Assembly (NCBI RefSeq): GCF_024372725.1 | Contig: NZ_VOUA01000001.1 | Location: 124,001 to 188,000 of the forward strand | Source of the DNA: Methanosarcina sp. KYL-1 | GTDB taxonomy: Archaea > Halobacteriota > Methanosarcinia > Methanosarcinales > Methanosarcinaceae | Reading direction: 5' to 3' | DNA: 64,000 nt | In this document: piece by piece, positions 15,683 through 25,179 of the stretch | Layout: each line of letters starts with the position of its first letter | How positions within the stretch are numbered: the first letter of the stretch is position 1 | Made by a program: the position numbers and the translations under genes | The notes under the pieces: generated by a model | Told to the model about the DNA's origin: nothing | What the model saw: only the letters and a program-made list of their open reading frames with translations | Databases searched by the model: none

Positions 15683-17401
15683 TCAGGGCAGAATTTCTAG
15701 CTCCTGCAGCTTTTTTGTAGAGGGTGCCCCTTCCTCGTCCCAGCCCCTGAAATGATAGTATTCCGAAAGGGCGGCTTCGAATTCCTGCCTGGAAATCCCT
15801 CCTTTATTTGCCTCACCGCTGTTTTCAAAGAGCCTGCCCGGAAGGGTGTCGTCTCTCCCTGTGAAGCCTGCTCTCAGGTTATAAATTCTCTCGAGGTTCC
15901 AGATCCGCTCTCCCGTTTTAAGAAGTCCCGCAGGAGACACCTTCATCCCTGCACCTGCAAGCAGGAGGGAAGAGCAGAGTTCCTCGTTCAGGGCAAAGAT
16001 CGAAAACGGGCAGAGAACAAGAGAATCAAAAGCTGCGGCCATGTTTTCGAAGACCTGCAGGATGCCGGCTTTTCCTTTCAGGCCCATGCGGTCAAGGCCA
16101 AGGGGTTTTCCGAGCACCTCGGGCCCTACCATAAAGGCTGTCAGGTAGTCTCCCCCGTGTGGTGAGGTCGCATAAGCAAGGGCCTGCCCCCTGATTCCCC
16201 GGGGGTCGAAACCTGCAAGTTCGAGGCCTTTTACGTCCATGCTGAGTTCCTCTCTCCCGCGGCTTGAAAGGTATTTCCGTGCCCCGTTTCCAGGCACGTT
16301 CCCTTCCCCTATTCCCATAAGGAAAGCCTCTATTTCTCCTGCTTCTAACTTTCTTGCTTCCAGTTCGGCATAAGCCCCGAGCACGGAACCTGCAGAAACC
16401 GGGTCGAGCCCGTAGTCCGTGCAAATCCGGTTTGCCCTGAGCACGGAAGCGAAATCCGGGTTTTCCAGGTTCAGCCCGAAGGCCCAGAGGGCATCGTAGT
16501 CCGGGACCATCTGCCCGGTATCCTTTATCCTCTGCTTGCAGCCCAGGGGACAGGCCGGACAGCTTTCTTTTTCAAGTTCAAAAGTAGTTTTGATATACTC
16601 TCCCGAGAGTTTTCCTGCGGCTTTGCTTCCTCTTTTCGAGAAATTCCTGCAGGGAATGAGGCCGAAGTAATCGAGAAGTTTCACAAGCACGGGAGTACCG
16701 TAGTTTCCAAGTCCTTTGGAGAGTACGGGGTTTGCATCAAAAAGCTTCAGGACCTTTGTTTCAAACTCTACAAACCTTTCCGGGTCTGCGGGCTTTAGTT
16801 TTTTTTCCCCTTTTACAAGCACGGCTTTTAATAGTTTTGAACCTGCAACAGCCCCCAGCCCTCCTCTTCCGGTATGAGCCGAATCAATAACAAAGGAAGA
16901 GATAAGTGCCTGTTTTTCCCCTGCCCTGCCAATGCAGGCAACGCTCCCTTTCTCACGCAGGGCAGCGGTGCATTCCTCCGTATTTTTGCCCCATAGCCTG
17001 TCTGCAGGTTTGATTTCTGCATTTCTTCCCTTCAGTTCCACATAGGAAGGCTCTTTTGCTTTTCCGGTGATCACCAGGGCATCTATCCCTGCCCTTTTCA
17101 TTTCCCCCCCGAAGCCTCCCCCTGCGTTCCAGCTGAACACGGTACCCGTGAGGGGAGATTTCGACGTAAGGACCACTCCTCCCGCCATGGGGGCAAGCCC
17201 GGTAAGGGGGCCCACTGTGAAAACCAGGGGGTTTTCGGGGCCAAGGGGGTCCGTGCCAGGGTCTGAAAGCTCGAAAAGCATTTTTACTCCAAGCCCCCTG
17301 CCGCCCAGGTATCTGCGAATTAACGTTTCGTCGGTCCCGGTTACGTTAACTGATTCGGAACTCAGGTCCACATATACGGTTTTTCCTGTCCAGCCAGTCA
17401 T
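15683..17401 (-). CDS. Tungsten-dependent aldehyde:ferredoxin oxidoreductase
   Basis: A 572-residue AOR-family enzyme. The N-terminal domain has the family signature RRYLGGRGLGVKML (about 28-41) and a GxxxGxAPMAGG-type pterin-binding region (about 67-76), and the segment CPACPLGC (about residues 278-285) gives three of the four [4Fe-4S] ligands. A later cysteine (LCPFS, about 462) is the likely fourth. Family role: reversible oxidation of aldehydes to acids with ferredoxin, using a bis-tungstopterin cofactor. It is slightly shorter than the roughly 605-residue Pyrococcus enzyme. The substrate cannot be assigned. The start ATG at 17401 directly abuts a tandem repeat array. Confidence 0.9.
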   Translation of the reverse strand: MTGWTGKTVYVDLSSESVNVTGTDETLIRRYLGGRGLGVKMLFELSDPGTDPLGPENPLVFTVGPLTGLAPMAGGVVLTSKSPLTGTVFSWNAGGGFGGEMKRAGIDALVITGKAKEPSYVELKGRNAEIKPADRLWGKNTEECTAALREKGSVACIGRAGEKQALISSFVIDSAHTGRGGLGAVAGSKLLKAVLVKGEKKLKPADPERFVEFETKVLKLFDANPVLSKGLGNYGTPVLVKLLDYFGLIPCRNFSKRGSKAAGKLSGEYIKTTFELEKESCPACPLGCKQRIKDTGQMVPDYDALWAFGLNLENPDFASVLRANRICTDYGLDPVSAGSVLGAYAELEARKLEAGEIEAFLMGIGEGNVPGNGARKYLSSRGREELSMDVKGLELAGFDPRGIRGQALAYATSPHGGDYLTAFMVGPEVLGKPLGLDRMGLKGKAGILQVFENMAAAFDSLVLCPFSIFALNEELCSSLLLAGAGMKVSPAGLLKTGERIWNLERIYNLRAGFTGRDDTLPGRLFENSGEANKGGISRQEFEAALSEYYHFRGWDEEGAPSTKKLQELEILP

Positions 17402-17420
17402 ATTGGATTCCCGGTTTTTT

Positions 17421-17500
17421 TATTTCTTTTCCCTTATTCTGATTTCTTTTCTCTTATTCTGATTTCTTTTCTCTTATTCTGATTTCTTTTCCCTTATTCT
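17421..17500. repeat. Four tandem 20-bp units upstream of the aldehyde oxidoreductase gene
   Basis: The unit is close to GATTTCTTTTCTCTTATTCT, repeated at 17421, 17441, 17461 and 17481, with one or two base differences between copies. On the transcribed (minus) strand this is a purine-rich AGAATAAGAGAAAAGAAATC array directly before the gene's start, so it would lie in the mRNA leader or promoter. Confidence 0.85.
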
Positions 17501-17695
17501 GATTTTTTATCATTGTCCTGTTTTTGCCTGTTTACTCTTCGGTTTCACTCCAATATACCCTTCCAGCTTAAAAGCGTGTTTCAAACCCCGGAGTTGCTTT
17601 TTGTGGATGTGGGAAAATATTTTCGAGTAAATTTTACTTTGTAAGTATATTTATTGAGCTCGCATTTAAGGCATTGAAGCTTTAAATATTAGGGT

Positions 17696-18133
17696 ATGAC
17701 GCTTAAGAAACCTTACATCGTTTCGGTCTATGCCCTTATCCGGAATGAGAAAGGAGAATTTCTGCTGCTCAGGCGTTCGGAATATTCCCGAACGAATCCG
17801 GGGAAATGGGACCTTCCGGGGGGAAAGGTTGGCCTCCGTGAGCCTCTTGAAGAAGCAGTTGTCCGGGAGGTCTGGGAGGAAACCGGGATTTCAATCGTTC
17901 TCGGTGGGATAGCAGGGGAGGTCACGTTTGAGCTTCCTGCAAAAAAAGTGATTGCTGTTGTGTATGACGGGGGATATGTTATGTCAGATATACAGTTGAG
18001 TTCCGAGCACAAAGAGTACGCCTGGACTTCGCTTGAAAAAATTCTGGAAATGAAATCCCTTCCTCTTTACTTCAGGGATTTTTTCAAAGAATTCTCCCTG
18101 GAAAGTGTGGAAACTTCCGGAGCTCCGGTTTAA
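17696..18133 (+). CDS. Nudix hydrolase
   Basis: A 145-residue Nudix protein with a complete Nudix box (G-x5-E-x7-R-E-V-x-E-E-x-G-I, residues about 40-62), which binds the metal-diphosphate. It is expected to hydrolyse a nucleoside diphosphate linked to another group; the substrate is not predictable from the sequence. The FLLLRRSEYSRTNPGKWDLPGG pattern upstream of the box is typical of MutT/ADP-ribose-type members. It is monocistronic and divergent from the aldehyde oxidoreductase gene. The spacing from the TTTAAATAT near 17680 suggests a short leader. Confidence 0.88.
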   Translation: MTLKKPYIVSVYALIRNEKGEFLLLRRSEYSRTNPGKWDLPGGKVGLREPLEEAVVREVWEETGISIVLGGIAGEVTFELPAKKVIAVVYDGGYVMSDIQLSSEHKEYAWTSLEKILEMKSLPLYFRDFFKEFSLESVETSGAPV

Positions 18134-18266
18134 CCTTTTCTCTCCATTTTAACTTTTTCGCCTGCAGTTCCATCCACTTATCCGGAACTTTCGCTGTCCT
18201 CAGATTTTTCTTTCTCTGGAGATTTTTGCTTTCCTCAGGTTTTCTTTTTCCGGAGATTTTTTCCCC

Positions 18267-18971
18267 TCAGGTTTTTTCTTCTTCATTTAGGTATCTGTCT
18301 TCAAGGGCTTTCCTTTTCTTTTTGCTGAGCTTCCAGCTTATGCCGATGAACAGGAGAACAATCATGGACGCAAAAGCTGCTATGCGCAGCAAAGGCCCGT
18401 ATCTGCTCAGGAGAAGAGGGTTTACGTCTTCCCTTAGTTCGTATTCCGGGTACATGATGTCTCCCGGGTCACCGCTATGCCCGAGCCCCAGGGCGTGCCC
18501 GAGTTCATGCTTTGAGATTGCGAGCATTGTTGCGTCCCCGTACTGGCGCCAGACCTTGCCCTGGTAGTTGCCCACTTCCAGGACGATGTCCACCCTCTCA
18601 AAACGGTCGTTGACAACATATGGTCTTGCGTAACCTGCAACTCCCGGGGGGGCTCCTTCGATTTTCTCAAGGTTTTCGACCCACCTGATACGGATATCCG
18701 CTTCTTCTGAGTCCGTGAGTTCAAATACAGGCGTATATTCCAGATTTCCGTTGCCTCCCTCCTCCCAGTATGTCAGGGCTTTTTCCACCTGTTCGTAATA
18801 GGTCGGGCTGTAGTGGGGGGGTACATTTTTATTGTCAACATAAACAGTGATTGGGGTATGGTCCCAGGGATCCCCGAAGGGCCTTTCGGAGTCCAGGGCG
18901 GATGCTGCAGGGTTTACAGGTAAAAATAGAATCATAAGCAGCATTGCAGCAATTAAATTCTTTCCGGACAT
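18267..18971 (-). CDS. Secreted matrixin-like zinc metalloprotease with C-terminal anchor
   Basis: With the ATG at 18971 the product is 234 residues; an in-frame TTG at 19004 would add 11 poorly fitting residues. Signal peptide about 1-26 (LIAAMLLMILFLPVNPAASA). The metzincin motif HELGHALGLGH (about residues 152-162) supplies three zinc ligands and the catalytic Glu, and MYP (about 169-171) is the Met-turn. One hydrophobic segment near 196-216 followed by KKKRK is a membrane anchor. Expected location is the outer face of the cytoplasmic membrane. The substrate is unknown. Convergent with the Nudix gene. Confidence 0.88.
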   Translation of the reverse strand: MSGKNLIAAMLLMILFLPVNPAASALDSERPFGDPWDHTPITVYVDNKNVPPHYSPTYYEQVEKALTYWEEGGNGNLEYTPVFELTDSEEADIRIRWVENLEKIEGAPPGVAGYARPYVVNDRFERVDIVLEVGNYQGKVWRQYGDATMLAISKHELGHALGLGHSGDPGDIMYPEYELREDVNPLLLSRYGPLLRIAAFASMIVLLFIGISWKLSKKKRKALEDRYLNEEEKT

Positions 18972-19005
18972 AATATTTCTGTTTATACAGATGAGTCTAC
19001 GCAAT

Positions 19006-19095
19006 AAATAATTGATTGAACAATAATTGATTGAACAATAATTGATTGAACAATAATTGATTGAACAATAATTGATTGAACAATAATTGATTGAA
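19006..19095. repeat. Six tandem copies of a 15-bp unit
   Basis: The unit is CAATAATTGATTGAA, repeated five times perfectly at 19021-19095 and once with one mismatch at 19006-19020. It lies immediately upstream of the matrixin-like gene and downstream of nothing transcribed toward it, so it may modulate that gene's promoter. Confidence 0.92.
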
Positions 19096-19159
19096 CAGCA
19101 AAGCTGGCTGCAGCAATTTCAAAAAAGAACTTTTGAAGGCAGCTTATTGTCCTGTAAGC

Positions 19160-19633
19160 TTATTTCAGGTTGGCTCCGGAGATGTTACAGATGTCGCAGT
19201 TCGGGTCGCAGCACTGGCCCTTTTCGTCCTCTTTTTCGTCATCCGGAAACTCGGAAGCTAGAGCTCTCGTGCTTTCGGCAAGCACTGCTGCATTTGAAAG
19301 GGAAGCCCCTATCATGATGGCATAAAAGATGCTCTCTTTTGGGATATCCTTTCGTTTTGCTATCCTTATGTGCATCTTAAGGCAGTGGTCGCAGCGGAGG
19401 GCGGAAGCCACACCTATGGAAATGAGCTCCACGGTCTCTGGGTCGAGGTTCTTGAATTCCCTCATGATGGAGTTATCATAAAGGGTTTTCGGGATGAAGA
19501 TCTCCGGGAGGTCCTTCATGAAGTTCATGATGTACGGGATTTCACCGTACTGTTTCCGGACATCCTCCAGGAGTTCCGGAACGGCTTTATCGGGGTCCTT
19601 TTTTAAAATTTCCACAATTTCTTCAAGTTCCAT
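19160..19633 (-). CDS. AhpD/carboxymuconolactone decarboxylase-like protein with Cys-rich tail
   Basis: A 157-residue protein with the AhpD-type alpha-helical domain and the redox motif CDHCLKMH (about residues 81-88), in which CxxC plus the downstream His typify thiol peroxidase or disulfide reductase activity. The last 20 residues add a CCDPNCDIC segment not normal for the family, which could bind a metal or Fe-S cluster or serve as a second thiol relay. Monocistronic. A role in oxidative stress or thiol chemistry is inferred. ATG start with no obvious ribosome binding site. Confidence 0.82.
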   Translation of the reverse strand: MELEEIVEILKKDPDKAVPELLEDVRKQYGEIPYIMNFMKDLPEIFIPKTLYDNSIMREFKNLDPETVELISIGVASALRCDHCLKMHIRIAKRKDIPKESIFYAIMIGASLSNAAVLAESTRALASEFPDDEKEDEKGQCCDPNCDICNISGANLK

Positions 19634-19764
19634 AAGAAACCACCAGCATATTTTAAGTGTGGAAACCGGATTTTTGATGCCGTTTGCCGGCCTGGGCTTT
19701 ACAATTTAAAAGGATCAGATTAAAGCAAAATCCAGGTAAAAATGTAAAGTGGAGAAAATCCGGG

Positions 19765-20700
19765 TCAGATCGCAAAACCAACGTCTGATTTAGATTTGAT
19801 TTTTATCAATATATAATTTTTCATTTTTGACCTGGAAATGTTTGCAAGCTCGGAAAGGACCACTCCTTCGTCAAATTCCAGTTTTTCAATTTTTTCGTGG
19901 TATCTGTCATAAGGCAGTTTGACCCTGAGCCCGTCCAGTTGCAGGGTAATCGGAGCCGGAGAGAGCACCCTGTTAATTTCAGGGACCTGGTTTTCAATCT
20001 CTTTCATAATCCTGGCCGGAATCACGGCAAGCGGGTCTTTTGCCAGCTGTTTGCGCACTCCGTCCACGATCTTTGCAACCCCTTCATTGAGCTTGTCCAG
20101 GGCGTCTACTTCTTCTTTCCTTCTCAATCTGTGGGAGACCCTCCCGATGTTTCCTACATAAAGGTCTGCTCCCGAGACTTCTTCGGTTTTCAGGTCAGGT
20201 CCGCCTGTGACCACGATGGGGATCTCGATGCCCTCAAAGAGCTTGGGCTTTTTGTTTATTATGCAGTCGCTGAAGGACCCGAAGGTAAAAACAGCAATGT
20301 CATGTTCGTTGATTAGCCTCCTTTCGTAGTCCATGGACAGGGAGACCCTGCGTCCCATTCCCCTGGCAAGCCCGATCATGTTGGTGTTTGCCCCCGGGTG
20401 GCGGAGGTATTCTGCAACGTCGCAGGCCGAATGAGGGAGGTGGTGCGAGGCAAGGGTCGGAGAAACTACTGCAATTTCAACCCCGGTCAGGGGAGCCTCT
20501 ATCAGGATGCCGAGCAGTTCCGCTGCAAGTTCTTTTACCAGCCCCACGTCCTTTTCAGGGATAAGCATAATCATGTTGACTTCGGTGCCAGTTACGACTT
20601 TCTGGATTATGTACCCTCCAAGGTCTTCCAGCAATTCGATCAGAAGCCCGTGCTTATAGACCCCTCCGGTGTAAAGGTAGGGTAGGAGTACGGCGGTCAT
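19765..20700 (-). CDS. mmp7: Methanogenesis marker protein 7 (MCR activation component)
   Basis: Start chosen at the ATG at 20700 (311 residues): GGAGGG precedes it at normal spacing and it overlaps the previous stop as ATGA; the longer open frame to 20757 lies inside the preceding gene. The opening LLPYLYTGGVYKHGLL and EDLGGYIIQK are characteristic of marker 7. Family knowledge: Mmp7 is a subunit of the ATP-dependent complex that reduces the nickel of coenzyme F430 to Ni(I) in methyl-coenzyme M reductase. It is the last gene of the seven-gene minus-strand operon. Confidence 0.93.
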   Translation of the reverse strand: MTAVLLPYLYTGGVYKHGLLIELLEDLGGYIIQKVVTGTEVNMIMLIPEKDVGLVKELAAELLGILIEAPLTGVEIAVVSPTLASHHLPHSACDVAEYLRHPGANTNMIGLARGMGRRVSLSMDYERRLINEHDIAVFTFGSFSDCIINKKPKLFEGIEIPIVVTGGPDLKTEEVSGADLYVGNIGRVSHRLRRKEEVDALDKLNEGVAKIVDGVRKQLAKDPLAVIPARIMKEIENQVPEINRVLSPAPITLQLDGLRVKLPYDRYHEKIEKLEFDEGVVLSELANISRSKMKNYILIKIKSKSDVGFAI

Positions 20701-21299
20701 TTTGTTTTCCCTCCTTCCAGCAGTTCTTTGAGCATTGCTCCTGCCTCTTCGATCCATTCCTGCTTCATGGCTTCCTCGGAGGCCACAAAGACAAAATGGT
20801 TGCCTTTAAATAGGTGATAGCGGACCCTGAACCCCTCTGGCGTTACCCTGATAGCAAAGTCTACGAGGTTTTCGTGAAGGGTGTGCCTGGGGTCGGCAAC
20901 TACCATCTTTTCGATGAACTCCGCTTCTTGCAGGGGCCTGTCCGTGCTTATAGCCACAGTCCAGCGGTCCGGCTGCCTTATGTTTGCTTTCCCGTAACGT
21001 TCCCAGAGTTTTATGAGCAGGTCGGAGAGATACTGTTCTTTCTTGATTGAAATTATTATCTCACTGGCAACAGGCTTTGCTTCCACATCGGCCATTTCGA
21101 TTGTAGACAGCTTCGTGCCTACTTCCCTGAGGACGATTGCCATCTGGAAGAGAGAGTCTTCCGGCCGCAGCACCACCTTGATTCTCCCGATGGCCGGGGC
21201 AAGCTTGAGACTGGAGATGTTATCCTCGATGATTTTCTTGTAAAACTCTGTTTCCGAATCGATTGCAGACTCAACAATAAAGGTCTCAAGCGCTTCCAT
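20697..21299 (-). CDS. mmp17: Methanogenesis marker protein 17 (MCR activation component)
   Basis: A 200-residue protein recognised as marker 17 from the ETFIVESA opening, the KIIEDNI segment and the IGRIKVVLRPEDSLFQMAIVLR block. Mmp17 co-purifies with the MCR activation complex (McrC, Mmp3, Mmp7, AtwA). It follows the marker 15 stop by 6 bases and overlaps marker 7 by 4 bases (ATGA). No cofactor motif is visible in it. Start ATG fits the family. Confidence 0.92.
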   Translation of the reverse strand: MEALETFIVESAIDSETEFYKKIIEDNISSLKLAPAIGRIKVVLRPEDSLFQMAIVLREVGTKLSTIEMADVEAKPVASEIIISIKKEQYLSDLLIKLWERYGKANIRQPDRWTVAISTDRPLQEAEFIEKMVVADPRHTLHENLVDFAIRVTPEGFRVRYHLFKGNHFVFVASEEAMKQEWIEEAGAMLKELLEGGKTK

Positions 21300-21305
21300 T
21301 TCAGC

Positions 21306-22553
21306 TCACTCCTCCACATATCCTGAAGCAAGCAGAGCTGCCCCTACCGCTCCTATCAGGTGTGAGTTTCTGGGCACAAGGACCTTGATCTTCAGGAGTT
21401 CTTCCAGGGCTTTTGGGACTCCTTCGATAAGGGAGGACCCGCCCACGAGGATCAGGGGCTCTTTTACGTCTACTTCCTGAAGCTGCTGCTCAAAGATCTG
21501 TTCGACCACACTGTAACAGGCTGCCGCTGCTACGTCTTCCGGAGCAGACCCCTTGGCAAGGGAGTTTACCAGGGACTGGATCCCGAAGACTATGCAGTAA
21601 CTGTTCATGGTTACCTTTTCCTGCATGCCTTTGACTGCCAGGGCCCCGAGTTCCGTGATTTCCACACCAAGGCGCTTTGAGATCATCTCAAAGAAACGCC
21701 CGGAAGCTCCTGCGCAGATCCCTCCCATGGTAAACATGCCAGGAATCCCGTCTTCAACGGAGATTGCTTTGTTGTCCATCCCGCCGATGTCAATGACCGT
21801 GGCCGGGCCTTTCTGGCGGTCTGCCAGGTAGACAGCTCCTTTGGAGTTGACCGTGATCTCTTCCTGAATAAGCTGGGCATTGAAGTGTTTTCCTATCAGG
21901 AAGCGCCCGTACCCGGTGGTTCCGAGGGCCTGGACTTCTTCCCTGGAGACCCCGGCTTCTTTGAGGGCTCTTGAATACGCTTCTTCAGCGCTTTCAAGCA
22001 CCTTTATGGTGGGGACCCAGCCTGTGCCTATGATCCTGTTATCCTTCATGACCACTGCTTTTGTGGTGGTGGATCCCGAATCGATTCCCGCGGTCAGCCC
22101 GGTCTGTACTTCCCTTGCAAGGAGGTGCCTGCGCCTGGCAACGGTAGTCAGGGCTTCCAGGCGGGTGAGTAGGGTTCCCGCACTGGTTCTTTCGGTGAAG
22201 GAATAGCTGATTACAGGGATGTTCGAGTGTTTGTGGATATACCTTCTTACCTCGTTTCGGACAATGGCACCTTCGGCGCAGCGGAAACAGGTAGTTATAA
22301 AGACCCCGTCCACATGGGTTATGCCTTCAACAACGGCTTTTGCCCGGGCCATCATGAGCCTAAGGTCCCCGCTTGCAACCTCGAGCCCGAATTCCTTGCC
22401 GATGTTGTCAATAGACGCAATATCTATTTCGGGGAACACGAATTTCGCATTTACCCTGGCTGCAGCTTCCTCAAACTCAGGCTGGACCCCGGAATACTCG
22501 GAGCCGCAGGAAACCAGCGCGATTTTGACTATTCCGGCTTCTTCAGCGCTCAT
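21306..22553 (-). CDS. mmp15: Methanogenesis marker protein 15 (BadF/BcrA-type ATPase)
   Basis: A 415-residue protein. Residues about 150-415 form an ASKHA-fold ATPase of the 2-hydroxyacyl-CoA dehydratase activator type, with [14 protein letters not shown] (phosphate 1, about 152-165), DIGGMDNKA (about 249), [13 protein letters not shown] (about 269-281, with a cysteine typical of a [4Fe-4S]-bridged dimer interface) and LVGGSS (about 371). The N-terminal 150 residues carry a TTCFRCAEG cysteine pair. By analogy it may couple ATP hydrolysis to low-potential electron transfer for MCR activation. It overlaps marker 5 by 4 bases. Confidence 0.92.
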   Translation of the reverse strand: MSAEEAGIVKIALVSCGSEYSGVQPEFEEAAARVNAKFVFPEIDIASIDNIGKEFGLEVASGDLRLMMARAKAVVEGITHVDGVFITTCFRCAEGAIVRNEVRRYIHKHSNIPVISYSFTERTSAGTLLTRLEALTTVARRRHLLAREVQTGLTAGIDSGSTTTKAVVMKDNRIIGTGWVPTIKVLESAEEAYSRALKEAGVSREEVQALGTTGYGRFLIGKHFNAQLIQEEITVNSKGAVYLADRQKGPATVIDIGGMDNKAISVEDGIPGMFTMGGICAGASGRFFEMISKRLGVEITELGALAVKGMQEKVTMNSYCIVFGIQSLVNSLAKGSAPEDVAAAACYSVVEQIFEQQLQEVDVKEPLILVGGSSLIEGVPKALEELLKIKVLVPRNSHLIGAVGAALLASGYVEE

Positions 22554-23068
22554 TGTTCTTCCTCCTGCCCTTCAGCCTTTTCTTCCTCTACCTTTTCCTC
22601 GCCTTTCTTTTCTCCAACTTTATCTTTTTCCTTCGGGAGTGACTCGAGGAAAGCTGCAATTTTGTACACAAACTCCCTTGCGTCCTCTTCGGATTCCGGG
22701 TATACGACCTCAAGGGTCGGGACTTCCTTCTCACGGACAAGGTATTTCATAAGTTCGTTTGTGCGGTTGCAGCCCACGCAGCCGAAGTTTGTGGGGGGAT
22801 TTTCGACAATGATCGCAGCTTCCGTTTCTTCAATCAGGGGGCCTATGAGGGCCATCCTGCCCCGGACCCCGGGAGGCACTTCCACTGCAGCATAGCGAAG
22901 CCCGATTTTCGGGTCTTCGGGGGTGATATTGACCGGGGGAGAGTCCAGGCTGATGTTCGTAACTTTTTCACGTACCTGGTTCATCACAGCAAGGGGTTTG
23001 TGCCCGTAGCGTTCCACCAGGTCAGCCAGGATAAGGCTGTTTACAGGGTAAATGAAAACCTTTGCCAA
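22550..23068 (-). CDS. mmp5: Methanogenesis marker protein 5
   Basis: A 172-residue protein matching marker 5 ([24 protein letters not shown] opening pattern, then a [16 protein letters not shown] motif near residues 91-106, with two cysteines spaced CxxC). The final 25 residues are a Lys/Glu-rich low-complexity tail. No enzymatic role is established; the conserved CxxC could bind a metal or cluster. It sits 6 bases after marker 6 and overlaps marker 15 by 4 bases, so it is translated as part of the operon. Confidence 0.9.
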   Translation of the reverse strand: MAKVFIYPVNSLILADLVERYGHKPLAVMNQVREKVTNISLDSPPVNITPEDPKIGLRYAAVEVPPGVRGRMALIGPLIEETEAAIIVENPPTNFGCVGCNRTNELMKYLVREKEVPTLEVVYPESEEDAREFVYKIAAFLESLPKEKDKVGEKKGEEKVEEEKAEGQEEEQ

Positions 23069-23074
23069 AAAAGC

Positions 23075-23518
23075 TCACCTCGCAAGTTCCGCTTCAATAA
23101 TCCTCTCTAAATCAGATACCTTAAGCTTGCCTTTGCCCTCGGTTTTTTCCTTTAAGGGTTCTTTTTCCTCCAGTTCATCAAGTGCGGCTCCGATAGCAGG
23201 GAGCATCTTTACCTCTTCCCTGAGGAAATGGAAGCCAGGCCTCGGCCCTCCGCCCCGGCTTGCCCGGCAGCGCCTCTCATCCCCTGCAGGGAATCCCCTG
23301 TCCTTTACAAAAATATGATTTTTGTCAAGTTGCCGGATATTTTCCACAACTTCCAGGACATCATCCGCCGGCCCTGTCACGATAAGTCCGAAGCAGGTCT
23401 CCTTAACCGTAACAGGAAATTCTGATTCGTAGATCTTCATGGCTGCGTCCACAGGCAGCACTTTATCCGAGCTGATAACAATGACCTTTGTAATCTCTTC
23501 TTGTTTTGTTTCCGTCAT
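23075..23518 (-). CDS. mmp6: Methanogenesis marker protein 6
   Basis: Start chosen at the ATG at 23518 (147 residues) because AAGGAGAG lies about 7 bases upstream; the open frame extends to 23626 but the extra 36 residues have no family counterpart. The KVIVISSDKVLPVDAAMKIYES block and ETCFGLIVTGP (about residues 36-46) are marker 6 signatures. Function is unknown, but it is found only with MCR-containing archaea. The 104-base gap upstream of this start holds an inverted repeat (23564-23575), so this gene may have its own internal control. Confidence 0.9.
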   Translation of the reverse strand: MTETKQEEITKVIVISSDKVLPVDAAMKIYESEFPVTVKETCFGLIVTGPADDVLEVVENIRQLDKNHIFVKDRGFPAGDERRCRASRGGGPRPGFHFLREEVKMLPAIGAALDELEEKEPLKEKTEGKGKLKVSDLERIIEAELAR

Positions 23519-23563
23519 CTTTCGTCTCTCCTTAGCTGCGGGAGACTTCACCTGCGATAAATT

Positions 23564-23575
23564 TTCACGTGTGAA
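23564..23575. promoter_or_regulatory. Inverted repeat upstream of marker 6
   Basis: TTCAC-GT-GTGAA, a perfect 5-bp inverted repeat, is centred about 50 bases before the marker 6 ATG. The same half-site occurs at 26904-26919 upstream of atwA, with a 4-base spacer. Confidence 0.45.
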
Positions 23576-23622
23576 TCCACTCAAGCATATTGCATCCGGT
23601 ATAATCGCATTTATGGATGAGT

Positions 23623-25179
23623 TCACTTGCGCAATACTTCAGTTATATATATTGCGTCTCCTTCCCGGATGCCTTTCAACTTCTCCGGCTGAAGGATCCT
23701 ACCTATGATGTTCGTTGAGGAGAATTTCTCTCCGGTCGGGCCGAAAAGGTCGTCGTCCTCGAGCTTGACTCCGATGTTTCCCATCCTTTTTGCCGCCTGG
23801 TTCGTAATCCCTATTTCTCCGGCAAGGATTTTGTTTGTCGGACTGTTCTCTGGCATGACTTCTTTATACTTTACGGCCTCTTTTTCGGGCTTGAAGAGGT
23901 ATGTATTTTCATATACCATGCTGACAGGCAGTTTTCCCACAGGTTTTGTCTTGAGTTCGAGGGAGTGGCGGAAGAAGTCTACAGACTTCGGAGCCTTTTC
24001 GGGGTAAAGTTCCACTTCTATAAGTTTTGAGGCAGGCACCGCAAAGGCAGTCACCTTCGCCTCCCCGAAAATTTCCAGGGTGGTCGCGGGGCTCTGGCTG
24101 ACAATAACCGAGTCCTTTTCGGTGTACCCTTCCTTTACCAGTTCCACTCCTATAGAGGAGAGCACGGGCTCCACTTCATCAAAACTATGTCCCAGAAGGA
24201 TGAGCTGGGGGGGGAGACTTTCTACTGTAAGGTTCTGTCCTTGTTCGGCGAGTTTGACGAGTTCCAGTCCCCTTGTAACGCTGCCCACAACAGAGTGCAC
24301 AAGGCTCGATGGCCGGTCTTCCCTGGAGATGTAGGCCCTTCCGGTCCCATACCCTATGGTCCTGAAAGAGATGGCACCCGCTGCCCTTGGTTCAAAATTT
24401 TCGTAAGGGGTGATTTCTCCTTTCAGGGCGTCATCCGAGATAAAAGAGCTGGCAACAAAGTTTATATTAAAGGTCCCTTCCCGGGTCAGGGCATAAAAAT
24501 GTTCTGCCCCTACAGGAGAGTTCCTGGAAAGTTCAACTTCAAAATAAGTGAAAATGCTGGCTCCGTCCTCAAGCGGCGTCGAAAGGTCTGCAGTACAGGC
24601 TTTTTCTGCAAGCTGTTCCCATTCGATAATCGGCTCTATATTCAGGATAGAGTCTCCCCTGGAAAGCTTGAGTAATACGCTTTTTCCGCTTATGATTTTT
24701 GCAAAAACCCCGTCGTCAGGGGTTCCGTATTCTGCAGCGTGTCTTTTTCTGGAAATGATCAGGTGGGTGTTTGCGGAGTCAAACCCCCCTGCTCCGAAAA
24801 GGATGTCAAATGCTTCAAAATTTCTTATTCCACGTTCGGGTTTCAATTCGGCTTCAAAAGGCCCGAAAGCCAGAGCTTCCTGACCTGTCCAGTGAACGGG
24901 TGCTCCTTCATATTCTTTAAAGTGTTCAGCCCATATTTTTCCGGAGGGGGAATCCAAAGTTTCGATTTCTATCTTGAATTCCCCTTTTGATGTGTTGATA
25001 GCGTATTCAGTGATTTTTTCCGTTTTCTTTTCAGCGGTCTTTTTCAGAATCCCTATCGCCGTACCGGCTCTGTATGGGGCGCTGGAAACTTTAAGGGCAT
25101 CTCTCAGGGTAGAGCCTGCGGGCAGACTCCACTGGTGCCCGTTCACTTCTACGCTTATCTCTTTACTCGTAATCGGCAC
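23623..25179 (-). CDS. mmp3: Methanogenesis marker protein 3 (MCR activation component)
   Basis: A 518-residue protein matching marker 3. It begins with a ubiquitin-like domain (ISVEVNGHQWSLPAGSTLRDAL, residues about 7-28), followed by two long beta-rich domains; the region with VELYPEKAPKSVDFFRHSL (about 387-405) has cyclophilin-like character. Mmp3 belongs to the ATP-driven MCR activation complex. The start is a GTG at 25179, buried in a strong hairpin that fills the 40-base gap after atwA. The 104-base gap that follows, before marker 6, is also non-coding. Confidence 0.92.
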   Translation of the reverse strand: MPITSKEISVEVNGHQWSLPAGSTLRDALKVSSAPYRAGTAIGILKKTAEKKTEKITEYAINTSKGEFKIEIETLDSPSGKIWAEHFKEYEGAPVHWTGQEALAFGPFEAELKPERGIRNFEAFDILFGAGGFDSANTHLIISRKRHAAEYGTPDDGVFAKIISGKSVLLKLSRGDSILNIEPIIEWEQLAEKACTADLSTPLEDGASIFTYFEVELSRNSPVGAEHFYALTREGTFNINFVASSFISDDALKGEITPYENFEPRAAGAISFRTIGYGTGRAYISREDRPSSLVHSVVGSVTRGLELVKLAEQGQNLTVESLPPQLILLGHSFDEVEPVLSSIGVELVKEGYTEKDSVIVSQSPATTLEIFGEAKVTAFAVPASKLIEVELYPEKAPKSVDFFRHSLELKTKPVGKLPVSMVYENTYLFKPEKEAVKYKEVMPENSPTNKILAGEIGITNQAAKRMGNIGVKLEDDDLFGPTGEKFSSTNIIGRILQPEKLKGIREGDAIYITEVLRK

